Shown here: positions 6,097 to 13,486 of the stretch, one piece after another
Numbering within the stretch: position 1 is the first letter of the stretch
How the letters are laid out: each line of letters starts with the position of its first letter
From: an uncultured Butyrivibrio sp.
GTDB lineage: Bacteria; Bacillota; Clostridia; Lachnospirales; Lachnospiraceae
Assembly (NCBI GenBank): GCA_910577605.1
Contig: CAJTON010000004.1
Coordinates: 9,933 to 23,418, forward strand
Direction: 5' to 3'
Length of the DNA stretch: 13,486 bases
Made by a program: the position numbers and the translations under genes
The notes under the pieces: generated by a model
Seen by the model: the letters and a program-made list of their open reading frames with translations, nothing else
Told to the model about the DNA's origin: nothing
The model's database searches: none

Positions 6097-7449
6097 TTAC
6101 AGCCTTCCTACATACTCCTTAAAAAGCCTGCCGCGCTCTTCATAGCTTTTGAACATATCCCAGCTTGCGCAGGCGGGAGATAAAAGCACCGCGTCTCCGC
6201 TTTTTGCGTGTTCGCTGCATATTTTCACCGCTTCCTCAAGGCTTTCGGCGCGCAGTATGCGGTCGAATCCGTGGGCAAGCGCGGTCTTTTCAATCTGCGG
6301 AGCAGTCGCCCCGATAAGCGCCATAAGCTTAACCTTGCCTTCAAACGCGTCAAGAAAGCCGTCGAATTCAGAGTGCTTGTCGTAGCCTCCCGCTATAAGA
6401 AGCGTAGGTCTTGACATTGCCTCAAGAGCTTTTATAGACGAGTCGGGATTCGTTCCTTTGGAGTCGTTGTAATATACCACTCCGTCCTTCTCCCTGACAA
6501 ATTCTATCCTGTGCTCAACACCTTTAAAATTCTTCACCGTGTCGGTTATTACTTTTGCCGGCACTCCGGCGTTTATCGCTATCGCCGCTGCCGCCATTAC
6601 GTTCTCGTAATTGTGACTGCCGAAAATAAACATATCGTTCACGTCTATTATGTCGGTTATTTTCGTGCCGTCGACGTATTTTATCATCGTTCCGTCAAGA
6701 TACACGCCTCTTTCAAGTTCGACTTTTCTTGAGAAATATATGGGATTTTGCAGTGTTTTCCCGAATTCGCGAAGAACCTCGTCGTCGTAATTAAGCACGC
6801 AAAAACCGTCGCTTCCCTGATTGCGGGTTATTGATTCCTTGACCGCAATATAATTTTCCATTGTGTAATGTCTGTCAAGATGGTCTGGCGTTATGTTAAG
6901 TATAGCAGTCCCCTTGGGCGCAAAATCATGCGTCGATTCAAGCTGAAAGCTGCTTATTTCAGCCACGGTCACACTGTCCGCAGAGGTCTTGAGCGTTTCT
7001 CCCGTATACGAAGTGCCTATATTCCCGACCACGAAGGTCTTTTCATTGAAGGCGCGCATTATCTCGCCGACAAGCGTAGTAGTCGTAGTCTTGCCGTTTG
7101 TTCCGGTTATCGCGTAGACCGTACCCTTCTCGTAGTTGTACGCAAGCTCGATCTCGCCCCATACGGGAATCTTTGCCTCCTCAAAACGGCGCACGACCGG
7201 GCTGTCGATAGGAACGCCCGGACTTATCACCGCAAGCTCCGTTTCGCACAGGACGTCGTCTGTCAGTTCGCCGATTACTATTTCCGCCTCTGTTTCCGTC
7301 GGAAGTTTGGCAAGCACCGCGTTTTTATCAAGCTTACCGTTGCCGTCGTATATAACCACCCGCGCTCCCACGCGTTCGAGAAGTCCTGCGGAGCCTATGC
7401 CGCTGACTCCCGTTCCGACAACCACAACTTTCTTACCTTCCAGATTCAT
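6097..7449 (-). CDS. murD: UDP-N-acetylmuramoylalanine--D-glutamate ligase MurD
   Basis: Cytoplasmic ATP-dependent ligase that adds D-Glu to UDP-MurNAc-L-Ala. The 450 residues match the family. Domain 1 opens with a Rossmann-like KKVVVVGTGVSGIGSA. The ATP loop of domain 2 is GTNGKTTTT (from residue 116), followed by SSFQLE (about 166-171), NITPDHLDRH (185-194) and HNYENV (from 279). Domain 3 begins near VEHRIE (about 311-316), with NDSKGTNPDS (from 328) and SPACASWDMF (from 424). The chosen ATG (7447-7449) has AGGA ten bases upstream. A TTG two codons earlier (7455) is possible but less likely. It is preceded by a 124-base region made of a tandem hairpin repeat, the last partial unit of which borders its ribosome binding site. 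It is the only Mur ligase in the window; murC, murE and murF are not here. Confidence 0.96.
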   Translation of the reverse strand: MNLEGKKVVVVGTGVSGIGSAGLLERVGARVVIYDGNGKLDKNAVLAKLPTETEAEIVIGELTDDVLCETELAVISPGVPIDSPVVRRFEEAKIPVWGEIELAYNYEKGTVYAITGTNGKTTTTTLVGEIMRAFNEKTFVVGNIGTSYTGETLKTSADSVTVAEISSFQLESTHDFAPKGTAILNITPDHLDRHYTMENYIAVKESITRNQGSDGFCVLNYDDEVLREFGKTLQNPIYFSRKVELERGVYLDGTMIKYVDGTKITDIIDVNDMFIFGSHNYENVMAAAAIAINAGVPAKVITDTVKNFKGVEHRIEFVREKDGVVYYNDSKGTNPDSSIKALEAMSRPTLLIAGGYDKHSEFDGFLDAFEGKVKLMALIGATAPQIEKTALAHGFDRILRAESLEEAVKICSEHAKSGDAVLLSPACASWDMFKSYEERGRLFKEYVGRL

Positions 7450-7462
7450 CTCCAAATGTTCC

Positions 7463-7586
7463 TTTCATTATCATTGCGCTGCTTTTCAGCGCATAATGGT
7501 ATCCTCGCAGAGGGTTTCGTTATTACTGCGCCGCCTTTCAGCGCATAATGGTATCCTCGCAGAGGGTTTCATTATTACTGCGCTGC
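7463..7586. repeat. Tandem repeat: two 52 bp hairpin units plus a 20 bp partial unit
   Basis: Three blocks recur with a period of exactly 52 bases: 7463-7482, 7515-7534 and 7567-7586. Between them a 35-base core (7484-7518 and 7536-7570) is identical in both full units. Each unit is palindromic. CAGCGCATAATG (7487-7498, 7539-7550) can pair with a CATTA-type stretch plus TGCGCTG or TGCGCCG on the other side, and an inner CCTC-GCA-GAGG mini-hairpin sits at the tip. The PBP stop codon (7575-7577) and its last codons lie inside the first unit in transcription order. No T-run follows, so it is not a normal terminator. The unit is not a family I recognise. Confidence 0.9.
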
Positions 7587-9311
7587 GTTCTCCGGCATTT
7601 TCTCGATTCCGAGATACGGCAGTATGTTTTCAAAGACCTCCCTGATAACGGGAGCGGCAATCGTACCACCATAATATATGCCCTGCGGCTCGTCAATTAT
7701 ACACATTGCTATTACTTGCGGGTCCTCCGCCGGACAAAAACCGATAAAAGACGAAATATATTTCTGCTCGCTTCTCGGCAGTTTCTGTGACGTCGCCGTC
7801 TTACCGCCTATGGAATAGCCCTCTATATGGCATTTGCTGCCGCCGCCCTCATGGACTACGGATTTAAGCAAAGTTTTCATGGTTTCGCAGGTCTGCTGTG
7901 TTATCACGCCTTCGACGCGTCCGTACTCAAGCTCGGTGATATTGCCGTCGGTATCCACGGATTTTACTCCGAAATGCGGAGTTACGAGCGTACCCCCGTT
8001 CACAACGCAGCTCACCGCGCGCAGAAGCTGTAACGGCGTTATCTGAAACGACTGTCCGAAAGACATAGTCGCAAGCTCAAGTTCCTTTATGTCTTCTTTT
8101 TTATGCATTATGGTGGATGCCTCGCCCGGAAGGTCAACGCCTGTTTTCTGCATAAGCCCGAGTTTTTCCATATAAAGTAGAAAATTATCCACTCCCACTC
8201 TAAGCCCCCACGTTATAAACGCGGGGTTGCAGGAATTCATGAGCGTCTGCGCAAAGGTCTGCGAGCCGTGCCCCGTAGTTTTATGGCATCTTATGGTACG
8301 CCCTCCAACCGTCGTGCTGCCGCCGCAGGAATAGGAATCCGATAGGGAGACCGCGCCTGTTGACAGCCCCGCGGTAGCTGTTATCACCTTAAAAGTCGAG
8401 CCGGGCTCATATGTATCGTTTATCACACCGTTGCGCCACATGGCGTTGAGGAGATTCATTTTCTCGTTGTCGCTTACACTTCCGGGCAGCTCGTAGTTCA
8501 GCGTGAAAGGATCATTCAGATCGTACTCCGGATAATTTACCATCGCAAGCAACTCGCCGTTCTGAGGATTCATAACTATTATGCTGACGCTTTTCGCCTG
8601 CTTCGCCTCATATGTTTTCCGGGCGGCCTGCATACAGTAAGACTGTATATTGTAATCAAGGCTCAGATATAAGTCCTCTCCCGCGACAGGCTCTATACGC
8701 TGCTCTTCTTCGCCCTCAAGCTCGATTCCCTTTGCGTCGGTAAGCGTGAGAATCATGCCGTTCTTTCCGGCAAGAAGCTCGTCGTAACTTACCTCAAGTC
8801 CGATTATCCCCTGATTGTCCGCCCCGGTAAAGCCTAACACCTTTGAAGCAAGCTGGCCGAAGGGGTAGGTCCTTTTGCTGTCCTCATCCACCTTTACGCC
8901 GTCGAGGTTGTAATCTCTTATCCTGTCGCCCACCTCTTTGGAAACGTTTGATTTGACCCTCTCCATAGAGGATACCTTTTCAACATAGTAACGGACCCTG
9001 TCCTCGCTCATATCAAGCTCGTCGGTCAGTATACTTATTACTTTTTCGGGATCGGTAAGCTGGGAATGTATGACCGAGACTGTACATACCGTCTTGTTGT
9101 CCGCCAAAACGGTACCGTCCGCGCTGATAAGCCTGCCTCTTGCCGCCTTTATGACTCTTTCTCTCTCATGCAGCGCCTGAGCTTTTGCCGACAGCTCCTC
9201 CGACCTCCACAGCATGACGTACGCCAGCTGCCCGCAGAGAATCGTTGACAAAGCCATTATGACAAGCGCGTATGCCCTTATCTTTTTTCTGTGAACCTTC
9301 ATTGTCCTCAT
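7575..9311 (-). CDS. spoVD: Class B penicillin-binding protein (second copy, spoVD position)
   Basis: Membrane-anchored transpeptidase of about 578 residues that cross-links peptidoglycan outside the membrane. It has a short basic N-terminus, one membrane segment (about 11-34), the PBP dimerisation region (about 50-195, including AARGRLISADGTVLA) and the transpeptidase domain (about 240-565). Active-site motifs are STFK (305-308, nucleophile Ser305), SCN (360-362) and, unusually, KTAT (504-507) where KTGT or KSGT is expected. There is no PASTA domain after the catalytic domain; the protein ends in ENAAQ inside a tandem repeat. The ATG at 9309-9311 has GGAG at seven bases. An ATG two codons earlier (9317) would leave only one base to that site, and a third ATG lies at 9302. 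The symbol is positional: it follows pbpB as spoVD does in Bacillus, but a sporulation role is not shown by the sequence. Confidence 0.9.
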   Translation of the reverse strand: MRTMKVHRKKIRAYALVIMALSTILCGQLAYVMLWRSEELSAKAQALHERERVIKAARGRLISADGTVLADNKTVCTVSVIHSQLTDPEKVISILTDELDMSEDRVRYYVEKVSSMERVKSNVSKEVGDRIRDYNLDGVKVDEDSKRTYPFGQLASKVLGFTGADNQGIIGLEVSYDELLAGKNGMILTLTDAKGIELEGEEEQRIEPVAGEDLYLSLDYNIQSYCMQAARKTYEAKQAKSVSIIVMNPQNGELLAMVNYPEYDLNDPFTLNYELPGSVSDNEKMNLLNAMWRNGVINDTYEPGSTFKVITATAGLSTGAVSLSDSYSCGGSTTVGGRTIRCHKTTGHGSQTFAQTLMNSCNPAFITWGLRVGVDNFLLYMEKLGLMQKTGVDLPGEASTIMHKKEDIKELELATMSFGQSFQITPLQLLRAVSCVVNGGTLVTPHFGVKSVDTDGNITELEYGRVEGVITQQTCETMKTLLKSVVHEGGGSKCHIEGYSIGGKTATSQKLPRSEQKYISSFIGFCPAEDPQVIAMCIIDEPQGIYYGGTIAAPVIREVFENILPYLGIEKMPENAAQ

Positions 9312-9390
9312 ATGCATACTCCGTAACTTGTTTATTACAGTGTATTTTCGTAAAGGCCCACTTATTCGTTATCCGGCTCCGGCAAAGTTT

Positions 9391-11532
9391 TTATGGCACC
9401 TCTCCCTCCTGCGAAGCTGCCGTAGGCTCCTCGTTGTCCGGAGCGGACGGAGGCGTTTCCTCCGCCGGGGTAGTTTCCTCCTCGGACGCGTCAGTTCCCT
9501 CCGGCTCAGACTGGGAAGGCTCATCTCCCGACGAACCGGTTTCGTCCGGCGCAGTGCTTCCCGGCTCGGACGTCTCCTCCTGTCCAGAAGTCGTTTCTCC
9601 CGGCTCAGGTTTTTTGCTGCCCTTTATCACCAGAGCTTCCTCCGGCATAAGAGGTCCCAACGGTCTGGTCGCCGTTTCCTCAAGGTCCTCGGCGTTCACA
9701 TAAATGTCCCTGTCATATTCTCCCGCGTTCGGCACAATGCCCATGTACGGAAGAAGATTTTTAAATATATTACGGCTTACGAGCTGGGCGCCCCACGAGG
9801 AATCATACTGCTCGCATTCCGGAGCGTCGATAACCACATATACAAGAACCTTCGGGTCCTCCGCGGGAGCGAAGCCCATAAAGGAAATTATGTATTCTGA
9901 TTTATCCCTGTCAGCTTTCTCAGCCGTCCCTGTCTTGCCTCCTATCGAATAACCGTCGATATATGCGTAGCTTCCGGTTCCGTATTCTACCACCGCCCTG
10001 AGCATTTCACGCATGACAGCCGACGTGTCCGAAGATACCGTCTGCGTCACAAGCGTCGGCTCGACCCTGCTTATCGTATCTCCCGATTCGGAGCATATTT
10101 CTTTCAGCAAATGAGGCTGGTAATAATAGCCGCCGTTAATGATCGAAGCGAAATTCGCCGCCATCTGCACGGATGTCACATTAAGATTCTGCCCGAAAGA
10201 ATTCGTCACAAGGTCAACGTCCATCATTTTATCCGGATTGATCAAAAGACCGTTCTCCTCCGAGGGCAGGTCTATTCCGGTCTTGCTGCCGAATTTAAAG
10301 ATCTGGAGATAATCGTTGAATCTCTCCGGTCCTATCTGCATTCCTATCTGCATAAGCGCGTCGTTGCAGGATTCGGCAAGCGCCATGGAAAGCGTCAGAT
10401 CTCCTTGCCCGATTCCGCCGTGGCACTTGATCGTTGAAGCGTCGTACACTCCCTCTCCGTCACAGGTGTAAATATCTTTAAGGTCCACCAATCCTTCCTC
10501 CAATGCCTCAGCTATGGTGAAGGTCTTAAAAACGGAGCCCGGCTCAAATACCGTCGATACGCTGTTATTTTTCCACACATTGTACATCTTATCGACCATA
10601 TCCTTGTCGCTGATTCCCTCTAACTCCTCTTTGGGATAGACGGATGTCAGATTCCTCGGATCGTTCAAGTCAAAAAAGGGATAGTCCGCCATGGCAAGAA
10701 TCTCTCCCGTGTTCGGGTCCATGACCACCACTGAGGAACTTTTTGTCTTTATGACGTCGTTAAATTCCTTGAGCGCCTGCTCTGCTATATTCTGTATGGT
10801 GTAATCTATCGTCGTCACAACGGTGTTTCCGTTGACCGCGTTTTTGAGCGTCGGCTCGTAATTGCTGTCGTTGATATACCCGAAAATACGCCCGTTGGTA
10901 CCCGAAAGCTCGCTGTTGTACTGTTTTTCAATGCCTATCTCCCCGCCGTGTCCGCTGCCCGCAAAGCCGATAACGTCGCAGGCAAGCGAACCGAACGGGT
11001 ATGTTCTTATATACTCCTCCTCAAACCATACGCCTTTTATTTTGGATTTCTTGGCGCTCATCGCCTCGCTGAATTCCTCTATGTCTTCTTTTGACAGCGC
11101 GAGCAAAAGCCTTTTGTATGAGCTTACCGTCTGCTTCTGCTCTTTTTTCTTCACATTCTCGTCTATGAAATCGTTGAGCTCCTTCTCGTCAATATCAAAA
11201 TGCGTCAAAAGAGCGCTGACCGTAGGCTCTCTGTACTCGTCCTCGGACAAAAGTACCTTGGCGTCAAGTATCAGATTGTAGACCTTTGTGCTGTACGCAA
11301 GGAGGGTTCCGTTGCGGTCAGTGATGTCTCCGCGCCTTGCCGGAATCGTCCTGCTGTCGTAATTGAAATTGTCATAAACAGCTTTGGAATATTCGTATCC
11401 CTTATTCAAATTTATCCTGATTATTTTAATGGACACAAAAATAAGGAGAAGCGTCACCACCCCAAAGATGATTAAAAGCTTTCTCTGCATCCGCACTGTG
11501 AATTTATTGCTTTTACGTCTTTTGAGTGACAT
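9391..11532 (-). CDS. pbpB: Class B penicillin-binding protein 2B-like (septal transpeptidase)
   Basis: Bitopic membrane protein of 713 residues. As the class B PBP next to ftsL and upstream of ftsW, it is the likely septal transpeptidase partner of FtsW. The basic N-terminus (MSLKRRKSNK) is followed by a membrane segment (about 18-36), the dimerisation region (about 60-230, with PARRGDITDRNGTLLA) and the transpeptidase domain (about 265-595). Motifs are SVFK (333-336, nucleophile Ser333), SCN (388-390) and KTGT (533-536), so it should be catalytically competent and beta-lactam sensitive. Instead of PASTA domains, the protein ends in a roughly 75-residue acidic tail rich in Pro, Glu, Ser and Thr (about 638-713). 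The ATG has AAGGAGA five to six bases upstream. It lies 27 bases after the ftsL-like gene and 79 bases before the second PBP; I see no promoter in that 79-base gap. Confidence 0.93.
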   Translation of the reverse strand: MSLKRRKSNKFTVRMQRKLLIIFGVVTLLLIFVSIKIIRINLNKGYEYSKAVYDNFNYDSRTIPARRGDITDRNGTLLAYSTKVYNLILDAKVLLSEDEYREPTVSALLTHFDIDEKELNDFIDENVKKKEQKQTVSSYKRLLLALSKEDIEEFSEAMSAKKSKIKGVWFEEEYIRTYPFGSLACDVIGFAGSGHGGEIGIEKQYNSELSGTNGRIFGYINDSNYEPTLKNAVNGNTVVTTIDYTIQNIAEQALKEFNDVIKTKSSSVVVMDPNTGEILAMADYPFFDLNDPRNLTSVYPKEELEGISDKDMVDKMYNVWKNNSVSTVFEPGSVFKTFTIAEALEEGLVDLKDIYTCDGEGVYDASTIKCHGGIGQGDLTLSMALAESCNDALMQIGMQIGPERFNDYLQIFKFGSKTGIDLPSEENGLLINPDKMMDVDLVTNSFGQNLNVTSVQMAANFASIINGGYYYQPHLLKEICSESGDTISRVEPTLVTQTVSSDTSAVMREMLRAVVEYGTGSYAYIDGYSIGGKTGTAEKADRDKSEYIISFMGFAPAEDPKVLVYVVIDAPECEQYDSSWGAQLVSRNIFKNLLPYMGIVPNAGEYDRDIYVNAEDLEETATRPLGPLMPEEALVIKGSKKPEPGETTSGQEETSEPGSTAPDETGSSGDEPSQSEPEGTDASEEETTPAEETPPSAPDNEEPTAASQEGEVP

Positions 11533-11559
11533 AGCTTCTCCTTAGATAAATACAAAATC

Positions 11560-12048
11560 TCAGTTATTAGGTACGTCACGGAACTGGATCACATACTCGC
11601 TCTCCCCGCCCGGATATTTTACGATCTGGTCCTCCGACGCATAGATCATTCCCAGCTTGTCCGTAGCCACATTGTAAATGTATTCATAGTCTATCGACGT
11701 ATCTATCATCTGCTCCTTACGGTCATTGCTCTCCTTAAGCTCGCCTAGCTCGTCCTGAAGCGCGGTGATCTTCTTTGCGTTATCGCTCTTTGAGTTTGTG
11801 AGAGCAATATATTTTGCGCAGGTAAAAAGCATGACCGCCATCGCGCCTACTATAAGAAGCGTAAATAAGCCGCCTATTCTTGTCGCCTTCGCCCTGTTTC
11901 TCTGAACGTTGCGCTCCGTTCTTTTCCTTCTCTGCTCCTCCTCGGAAAGCTGCTCCTGCCTTCTGGGTATCCTTACGGGGACCTCGTCGATCCGCTTAGG
12001 CGCCGCGCTTCCCCGTATATACCCGGCACCGTTTATCCTTTCCTTCAT
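11560..12048 (-). CDS. ftsL: FtsL-like divisome protein
   Basis: Small bitopic protein, 162 residues from the chosen start. It has a long basic cytoplasmic N-terminus (about 1-57, with RRKRTERNVQRNRAK), one membrane segment (about 58-80), an extracellular coiled-coil-like stretch (about 84-112, KKITALQDELGELKESND) and a short C-terminal part containing YIYNVATDKLGM. This is the septum-formation-initiator layout shared by FtsL and DivIC. FtsL-type proteins join FtsQ/DivIB and the septal PBP. The frame is also open to a GTG at 12069 overlapping the rsmH stop, but ATG 12046-12048 is preferred because AGGGAGG lies seven bases before it. Sequence conservation is too weak to tell FtsL from DivIC; its place between rsmH and pbpB favours FtsL. 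Confidence 0.8.
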   Translation of the reverse strand: MKERINGAGYIRGSAAPKRIDEVPVRIPRRQEQLSEEEQRRKRTERNVQRNRAKATRIGGLFTLLIVGAMAVMLFTCAKYIALTNSKSDNAKKITALQDELGELKESNDRKEQMIDTSIDYEYIYNVATDKLGMIYASEDQIVKYPGGESEYVIQFRDVPNN

Positions 12049-12054
12049 TTTTAA

Positions 12055-12061
12055 ACCTCCC
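12055..12061 (-). promoter_or_regulatory. Shine-Dalgarno deciding the ftsL start
   Basis: The minus strand reads GGGAGGT, with GGAGG at 12056-12060, seven bases before ATG (12046-12048). The site lies inside the reading frame that would follow the alternative GTG at 12069, and it favours the downstream ATG. Confidence 0.8.
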
Positions 12062-12065
12062 TGAA

Positions 12066-13034
12066 TCACAAAAATATCCTTCGTTCAAAAATCCTGAGCT
12101 TTGCGCTCTTTGCCCTCTTATTGTCCTCAAGTTCCTTTTCCGAGGGAACTATTGGCTTTCTGGTAATAACCTCGCCCTTAGGTTTTCTGTTACATACGCA
12201 CACCGGAAAGTCCGGAGGGCATATGCAGGTGTTTACATTGTCTCTGAACTTATTCTTTACGATGCGGTCCTCAAGCGAATGAAAGGTTATTATGCACAGT
12301 CTTCCGCCGTCGTTTAAAAGCTCTATCATCTCGTCTATGGTATTTTCCAGCACCTCAAGCTCTCTGTTAAGCTCTATCCGTATCGCTTGAAAAGTTCTTT
12401 TAGCGGGATGTCCTCCCACAGCTCGCGCTTTAGCCGGAAACGCCGTCCTTATTATGTCCGCAAGGCGTCCGGTCGTCGTGATGCGCCCCTCCTGTCTTGC
12501 TTTCACGATGTTTCTGGCTATATTTCTGGCGAACCTGTCCTCCCCGTAATCGCGAATCACCCTGCAAAGCTCCGCCTCGCTGTAATCATTCACAATATCC
12601 TCCGCGGTCATGTCCGCCCGCCTGTCCATCCTCATATCAAGAGGCGCGTCCTCCTTATATGTAAAACCCCTCTCCGATGCGTCAAGCTGATAGGAGGAAA
12701 CCCCTATATCAAGAAGTATTCCGTCAACTTTCTGTATTCCCAGTCCGGCAAGCACACTGCCGATATTACTGTAATTGTCCCTTACGATAACAGCCCTGCC
12801 GCCAAACGGCTCAAGCTTTTTTGACGCCGCGTTTATAGCGTCGCCGTCCTGATCGATCCCGATGAGCCTTCCACCCTGTCCCAGACGGCTGCATATATGA
12901 TATGAGTGACCCGCGCCACCAAGTGTCCCGTCAACATATATTCCGTCCGGTCTGATTTTAAGTCCCCCGATCGTCTCTTCAAGAAGAACCGGTTTGTGGA
13001 TAAATTCTTTGGATATGTCCTTAAATAATTCCAT
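12066..13034 (-). CDS. rsmH: 16S rRNA (cytosine(1402)-N(4))-methyltransferase RsmH
   Basis: S-adenosylmethionine-dependent enzyme (formerly MraW) that methylates N4 of C1402 in the decoding centre of 16S rRNA; it is regularly the second gene of dcw clusters. The 322 residues match the family. Visible motifs are HKPVLLEE (13-20), the SAM-binding YVDGTLGGAGHS (33-44) with IDQD (60-63), LLDIGVSSYQLD (107-118), APLDMRMD (130-137), RTFQAIRIELNRELE (203-217), FHSLEDRIVK (241-250), the cysteine-containing CICPPDFPVCVC (260-271) and the C-terminal RAKSAKLRIFER. The ATG (13032-13034) has AGGGGA upstream at about six bases. It follows mraZ by 17 bases and is followed by ftsL after a similar gap, so these three are surely cotranscribed. 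Confidence 0.97.
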   Translation of the reverse strand: MELFKDISKEFIHKPVLLEETIGGLKIRPDGIYVDGTLGGAGHSYHICSRLGQGGRLIGIDQDGDAINAASKKLEPFGGRAVIVRDNYSNIGSVLAGLGIQKVDGILLDIGVSSYQLDASERGFTYKEDAPLDMRMDRRADMTAEDIVNDYSEAELCRVIRDYGEDRFARNIARNIVKARQEGRITTTGRLADIIRTAFPAKARAVGGHPAKRTFQAIRIELNRELEVLENTIDEMIELLNDGGRLCIITFHSLEDRIVKNKFRDNVNTCICPPDFPVCVCNRKPKGEVITRKPIVPSEKELEDNKRAKSAKLRIFERRIFL

Positions 13035-13051
13035 GAATCGTCCCCTAACCC

Positions 13052-13483
13052 TTATATGGAAAATCCAAGGCTGTCCATATTAGCGGCAATTTCGTCAATA
13101 TCGTTCTCGTACTCGCTGTTGACCTTATCCCAACGTTCCTTACTCCAAATCTCGATTCTGCTTGCGGTTCCTACAAGAACAACATCCTTGTCAAGCCCAG
13201 CATATTCCCTTAGAACCACCGGAAGTAAGATTCTGCCCTGTTTGTCAAGCTCGCACTCCGCAGCTCCCGCAAGGAGAAATCTTGCAAACTTACGGGCATT
13301 CTGATTAGTGATAGGCAGTGCTCCAAGCTTTTCCTCGAACGCCTTCCATTCCTCGTCGGCATAGCCGTAAAGGCATTCGTCAAGTCCCTTTGTGACGACG
13401 AAGGAATTTCCGAGCTTATCACGGAATTTGGCAGGTATGATAACGCGTCCCTTGGCGTCAATAGAATGGTTGTACTGACCCAT
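13052..13483 (-). CDS. mraZ: Transcriptional regulator MraZ (5' end probably just outside the window)
   Basis: DNA-binding protein of the SpoVT/AbrB-like fold that forms ring-shaped oligomers; in studied bacteria it binds repeats upstream of its own operon and controls it. The 143 visible residues contain both DxxxR-type half motifs, DAKGR (9-13) and DKQGR (80-84), which marks a full two-domain MraZ. The first visible codon reads ATG GGT CAG. The codon before it is TTC (13484-13486), so the protein almost certainly begins MFMGQYNHS, as MraZ proteins commonly do, with the real ATG three bases beyond the window edge. The promoter and MraZ boxes would lie upstream, outside the window. It heads the cluster. 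Confidence 0.96.
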   Translation of the reverse strand: MGQYNHSIDAKGRVIIPAKFRDKLGNSFVVTKGLDECLYGYADEEWKAFEEKLGALPITNQNARKFARFLLAGAAECELDKQGRILLPVVLREYAGLDKDVVLVGTASRIEIWSKERWDKVNSEYENDIDEIAANMDSLGFSI

Positions 13484-13486
13484 GAA

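Noticed and set aside
7463..7572. Possible small minus-strand ORF of about 28 codons beginning ATG at 7572 within the repeat array
   Set aside because: No ribosome binding site, and its two halves are the same repeat read in different frames; it looks accidental.
7463..7586. CRISPR array
   Set aside because: Only two full units, directly abutting, with no variable spacers and no cas genes nearby.
7463..7586. Intrinsic terminator between the second PBP and murD
   Set aside because: The hairpins are plausible but there is no T-run after them on the minus strand, so they may slow or process transcripts but are not typical terminators.
12049..12069. GTG at 12069 as the ftsL start, overlapping rsmH
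   Set aside because: The strong GGAGG lies downstream of it and seven bases before ATG 12048, so the shorter form is preferred.

Overview
The window is almost wholly coding and every gene lies on the minus strand. It carries a division and cell wall (dcw) cluster of Gram-positive type, followed by the 5' half of leuS. GC content is moderate. The combination mraZ, rsmH, an FtsL-like protein, two class B penicillin-binding proteins in a row, murD, ftsW and a divIB-type ftsQ, together with the FtsZ and LeuRS sequences, points to a Firmicutes of the class Clostridia, most likely a Lachnospirales or Oscillospirales gut or rumen type. That placement is inferred from gene order and protein style, not from a search.

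Reading in the direction of transcription (high to low coordinates): mraZ (13483 down, probably missing its first two codons), rsmH, ftsL-like, pbpB, a second class B PBP in the spoVD position, a 124 bp stretch holding a tandem hairpin repeat, murD, ftsW, a 90 bp structured leader with a candidate internal promoter, murA, ftsQ/divIB (overlapping murA by 34 bases), a 150 bp spacer with a good sigma-A promoter, ftsZ (TTG start), a strong intrinsic terminator, then leuS with its own promoter, running off the low-coordinate edge.

The genes form one programme. MraZ is the cluster's own DNA-binding regulator and RsmH methylates 16S rRNA. MurA and MurD supply cytoplasmic peptidoglycan precursor steps. 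FtsW (glycosyltransferase) and the PBPs (transpeptidases) polymerise and cross-link septal wall. FtsL and FtsQ/DivIB are bitopic scaffold proteins of the divisome, and FtsZ forms the ring. No gap over 300 bases lacks a gene.

I found no sign of a new multi-gene system. The points worth a second look are: (1) two full copies plus a partial copy of a 52 bp hairpin unit between the second PBP and murD, at the place where mraY often sits; (2) absence of mraY, murE, murF, murG, murB and ftsA from the cluster; (3) a KTAT instead of KTGT third active-site motif in the second PBP; (4) a LeuRS editing-site motif TTCIET where TTRPDT is usual; (5) a nested inverted repeat that could hide the murA ribosome binding site in readthrough mRNA; (6) an acidic P/E/S/T-rich tail on PbpB and no room for PASTA domains in either PBP.
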